A stretch of 13,232 nucleotides of DNA from a bacterium UBP3_UBA1247 (GTDB taxonomy: Bacteria > UBA3054). The DNA lies in contig DBWD01000104.1 of NCBI GenBank assembly GCA_002308555.1, forward strand, positions 592-13,823, written 5' to 3'. Under the pieces are notes generated by a model. It saw nothing but the letters and a program-made list of their open reading frames with translations, searched no databases and was not told the origin of the DNA. The position numbers were made by a program, and so were the translations under genes. Below are positions 12,585-13,232 of this stretch, one piece after another (within the stretch, counting starts at the first letter, position 1; each line of letters starts with the position of its first letter).

Positions 12585-13232
12585 TTATATCTCGTGGAAG
12601 CCTTTGAACTGAAGGGCTTCCAGAATGTGCTCCTCCTCCAGCCTTTCTTTTCCGCTCAGATCCGCTATGGTCCTGGCCACTCTCAATATTCTGGTGTAGG
12701 CGCGCCCGGAGAGCGCCATTTTCGTGACCGCCGCCCTCAGGAGTTTTTCCGCGCCTTCCGTCAACGGGCAGAAACGCTGGACCGCGCCTCCGCCTATCTG
12801 CGAGTTGCTGTGCCAGGGAGTGTTTTTGTAGCGTTCCCACTGGACCGCCCGGGCCCTGAGGCAGCGCTCCCTGATCTTTTCGGAATTTTCCGGCAGTTCC
12901 CGGCTGGTCATCTCGTCGTAGTCCACGAAGGGCATCTCCACGTGCATGTCGATGCGGTCCAGAAGCGGCCCGCTGACTTTGGCGCGGTAGCTCCTGATGA
13001 GGCGGGCGGGACAGACGCATTTTTTCCTGGGATGGCCGTAGTAACCGCAGGGGCAGGGGTTCATGGCGGCCACCAGCATGAAGGAGGCGGGAAATCTTAC
13101 GGAGCCGGAGACCCTGGTGATGTTGACGAAGCCGTCCTCCAGAGGCTGGCGCAGGGCCTCCAGGGCGGGCCGGGAAAACTCCGGCAGCTCGTCCAGGAAA
13201 AGGACGCCGTTGTGGGCCAGGGAAACCTCCCC
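12585..13232 (-). CDS. comM: ComM/YifB-type AAA+ Mg-chelatase-like protein, 3' part
   Basis: The frame is open to the window edge, so about 215 C-terminal residues of a protein of usually ~500 are present. The visible part begins GEVSLAHNGVLFLDELPEFS, where GVLFLDE is the Walker B motif of the chelatase-type AAA+ ATPase. ALEALRQPLEDG and MLVAAMNPCPCGYYGHP, with further cysteines (CVCPA), follow, then LLDRIDMHVEMP, the sensor/arginine-finger region, and the C-terminal helical domain (SGRAYTRILRVARTIADLSG). ComM is a hexameric helicase that promotes branch migration during natural transformation in several bacteria. The family is also widespread in species not known to be competent, so transformation here is only possible. 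It converges on the PP2C gene with 3 bases between stops. The N-terminal Lon-protease-like domain and Walker A lie outside the window. Confidence 0.95.
   Translation of the reverse strand, partial: GEVSLAHNGVLFLDELPEFSRPALEALRQPLEDGFVNITRVSGSVRFPASFMLVAAMNPCPCGYYGHPRKKCVCPARLIRSYRAKVSGPLLDRIDMHVEMPFVDYDEMTSRELPENSEKIRERCLRARAVQWERYKNTPWHSNSQIGGGAVQRFCPLTEGAEKLLRAAVTKMALSGRAYTRILRVARTIADLSGKERLEEEHILEALQFKGFHEI

Overview
The window reads as chromosomal DNA of a diderm, lipid A-making bacterium, most likely from the PVC group (Lentisphaerota or Kiritimatiellota). This rests on three things: a protein tail resembling a PEP-CTERM sorting signal, a secreted protein with a SUMF1-type domain behind an N-terminal module I associate with gut PVC genomes, and an lpxD-lpxC-fabZ-lpxA gene order with unfused lpxC and fabZ. 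The phylum call is inference from gene content. By eye the DNA is GC-rich and densely coded, except for the first ~1.7 kb and a short AT-rich promoter near 10.5 kb.

Layout. (1) 1-1698, + strand: the 3' end of a surface protein with a PEP-CTERM-like tail, then a secreted SUMF1-domain protein. A bidirectional terminator at 1731-1762 separates them from the next, convergent block. (2) 1781-6094, - strand: a compact envelope operon transcribed leftward in the order OmpH-like, OmpH-like, lpxD, lpxC, fabZ, lpxA. It encodes the early acylation and deacetylation steps of lipid A synthesis, the FabZ dehydratase that competes for the same hydroxyacyl-ACP pool, and two periplasmic chaperone-like proteins. 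(3) 6095-6272: a divergent promoter region in which both strands carry an extended -10 (TGNTATAAT). (4) 6273-10421, + strand: four tightly packed genes for membrane proteins that form an apparently conserved but uncharacterised cassette. They are a DUF6754-like protein, a predicted extracytoplasmic beta-rich/propeller domain joined to a multi-pass membrane domain, a soluble alpha/beta-type domain between membrane segments, and a polytopic membrane protein. This is the best candidate here for an undescribed system. (5) 10581-12581, + strand: a STAS-domain anti-sigma-factor-antagonist-like protein and a membrane-anchored GAF plus PP2C (SpoIIE-type) phosphatase, i.e. two parts of a partner-switching pathway, without the expected kinase. 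(6) 12585-13232, - strand: the 3' part of a ComM/YifB-type AAA+ gene, cut by the window edge.

How they may work together. The lpx/OmpH operon and the divergent membrane cassette start from back-to-back promoters, which suggests, but does not show, that the cassette serves the envelope. The STAS/PP2C pair follows the cassette after a hairpin and what looks like its own promoter, so it may be a separate regulatory unit. No gene-free stretch exceeds about 180 bases. I saw no tRNA, rRNA, CRISPR array, insertion sequence or phage gene.
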